Shown here piece after piece: positions 63,895 through 64,000 of a DNA stretch of 64,000 nt (position 1 is its first letter; the number at the start of each line of letters is the position of its first letter). The position numbers and the translations under genes were made by a program. Location: positions 124,001 to 188,000 of the forward strand of contig NZ_JBMSDV010000006.1 in NCBI RefSeq assembly GCF_049445855.1, read 5' to 3'. Under the pieces are notes generated by a model. It was not told the DNA's origin. It saw only the letters and a list, made by a program, of their open reading frames with translations, and did not search any database. Source of the stretch: JAGOCV01 sp049445855. GTDB taxonomy: Bacteria > Pseudomonadota > Gammaproteobacteria > Burkholderiales > Burkholderiaceae_C.

Positions 63895-64000
63895 GAAACA
63901 CCTCCGGCAAAAAGAAGTGAATCCACTATCGCGACGGCTGCTTCATCGGGCCATCGTCCAACGCCCAGTCGAGGCGTCGGCAAAGGACTACAGGTGCGAG
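63895..64000. other. Upstream region of DUF3182
   Basis: These 106 bases reach the right edge. They contain the ribosome site of DUF3182 and presumably its promoter; no gene is recognised. Confidence 0.4.

Overview
The window is high-GC chromosomal DNA of a betaproteobacterium, most likely a Burkholderiales of the Comamonadaceae type. The evidence is a Bug-family (TctC-like) solute receptor, a FimV-type landmark protein, the order exbB-exbD-lpxK-Trm112-like-kdsB-adk, paired clpS/clpA, and lexA preceded by two CTG-N10-CAG boxes. I see no rRNA or tRNA gene, insertion sequence, prophage or CRISPR array. About 66 protein genes fill nearly all of the sequence and are often joined by ATGA, GTGA or TGATG overlaps.

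Layout. 0-5.5 kb: a ketopantoate-reductase-like gene cut by the left edge, two tandem serine hydrolases with class A beta-lactamase motifs, an APH-fold kinase, and an enolase paralogue with altered active-site residues, translationally coupled to the kinase. 5.5-15 kb: an acid-catabolism module with acyl-CoA synthetase plus a five-gene branched-chain-amino-acid-type ABC importer on the minus strand, divergent from a TetR regulator, an enoyl-CoA hydratase and a thiolase, with a dense palindromic operator between them. 15-19.6 kb: AtuA-family operon with a Bug receptor, a divergent LysR regulator, and a SIRT4-like class II sirtuin. 19.7-22.9 kb: clpA, clpS and a cold-shock protein. 22.9-27.1 kb: an ECF sigma factor operon with an anti-sigma-like membrane protein, a periplasmic metal-sensor-like protein, DUF1800 and DUF1501. 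27.3-30.9 kb: two unrelated NADP isocitrate dehydrogenases, monomeric and dimeric, side by side. 31-34 kb: two small exported proteins, iron superoxide dismutase and xseA. 34.2-38.1 kb: exbBD, lpxK, Trm112-like, kdsB and adk.

38.1-45.2 kb: a DUF6152-like protein with a membrane partner, type I asparaginase, lexA and a small downstream gene, DUF1993, a D-2-hydroxyacid dehydrogenase and FimV. 45.3-50.9 kb: acyl-CoA metabolism with 3-hydroxyacyl-CoA dehydrogenase, enoyl-CoA hydratase, a Crp/Fnr regulator, and an APH kinase next to an ACAD10/11-type dehydrogenase. This last pair resembles the kinase/lyase pair used to remove a gamma-hydroxyl group from 4-hydroxyacyl-CoAs. 51.6-64 kb: a stress and respiration region with a YfcG-like GST, a glycine-zipper/DUF2383-type protein, a sorbosone-dehydrogenase-like lipoprotein, DUF421, a caa3-type oxidase with subunits I and III fused, two c-type cytochromes sharing a duplicated domain, YihY, an alpha/beta hydrolase and DUF3182.

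Most genes are ordinary housekeeping or catabolic functions. The least explained loci are the kinase/enolase-paralogue pair (3.2-5.5 kb), the ECF-controlled DUF1800/DUF1501 operon, the kinase/ACAD pair (48.5-50.9 kb), and the small gene with a nested hairpin behind lexA. All family assignments come from reading motifs by eye; no database search was run.
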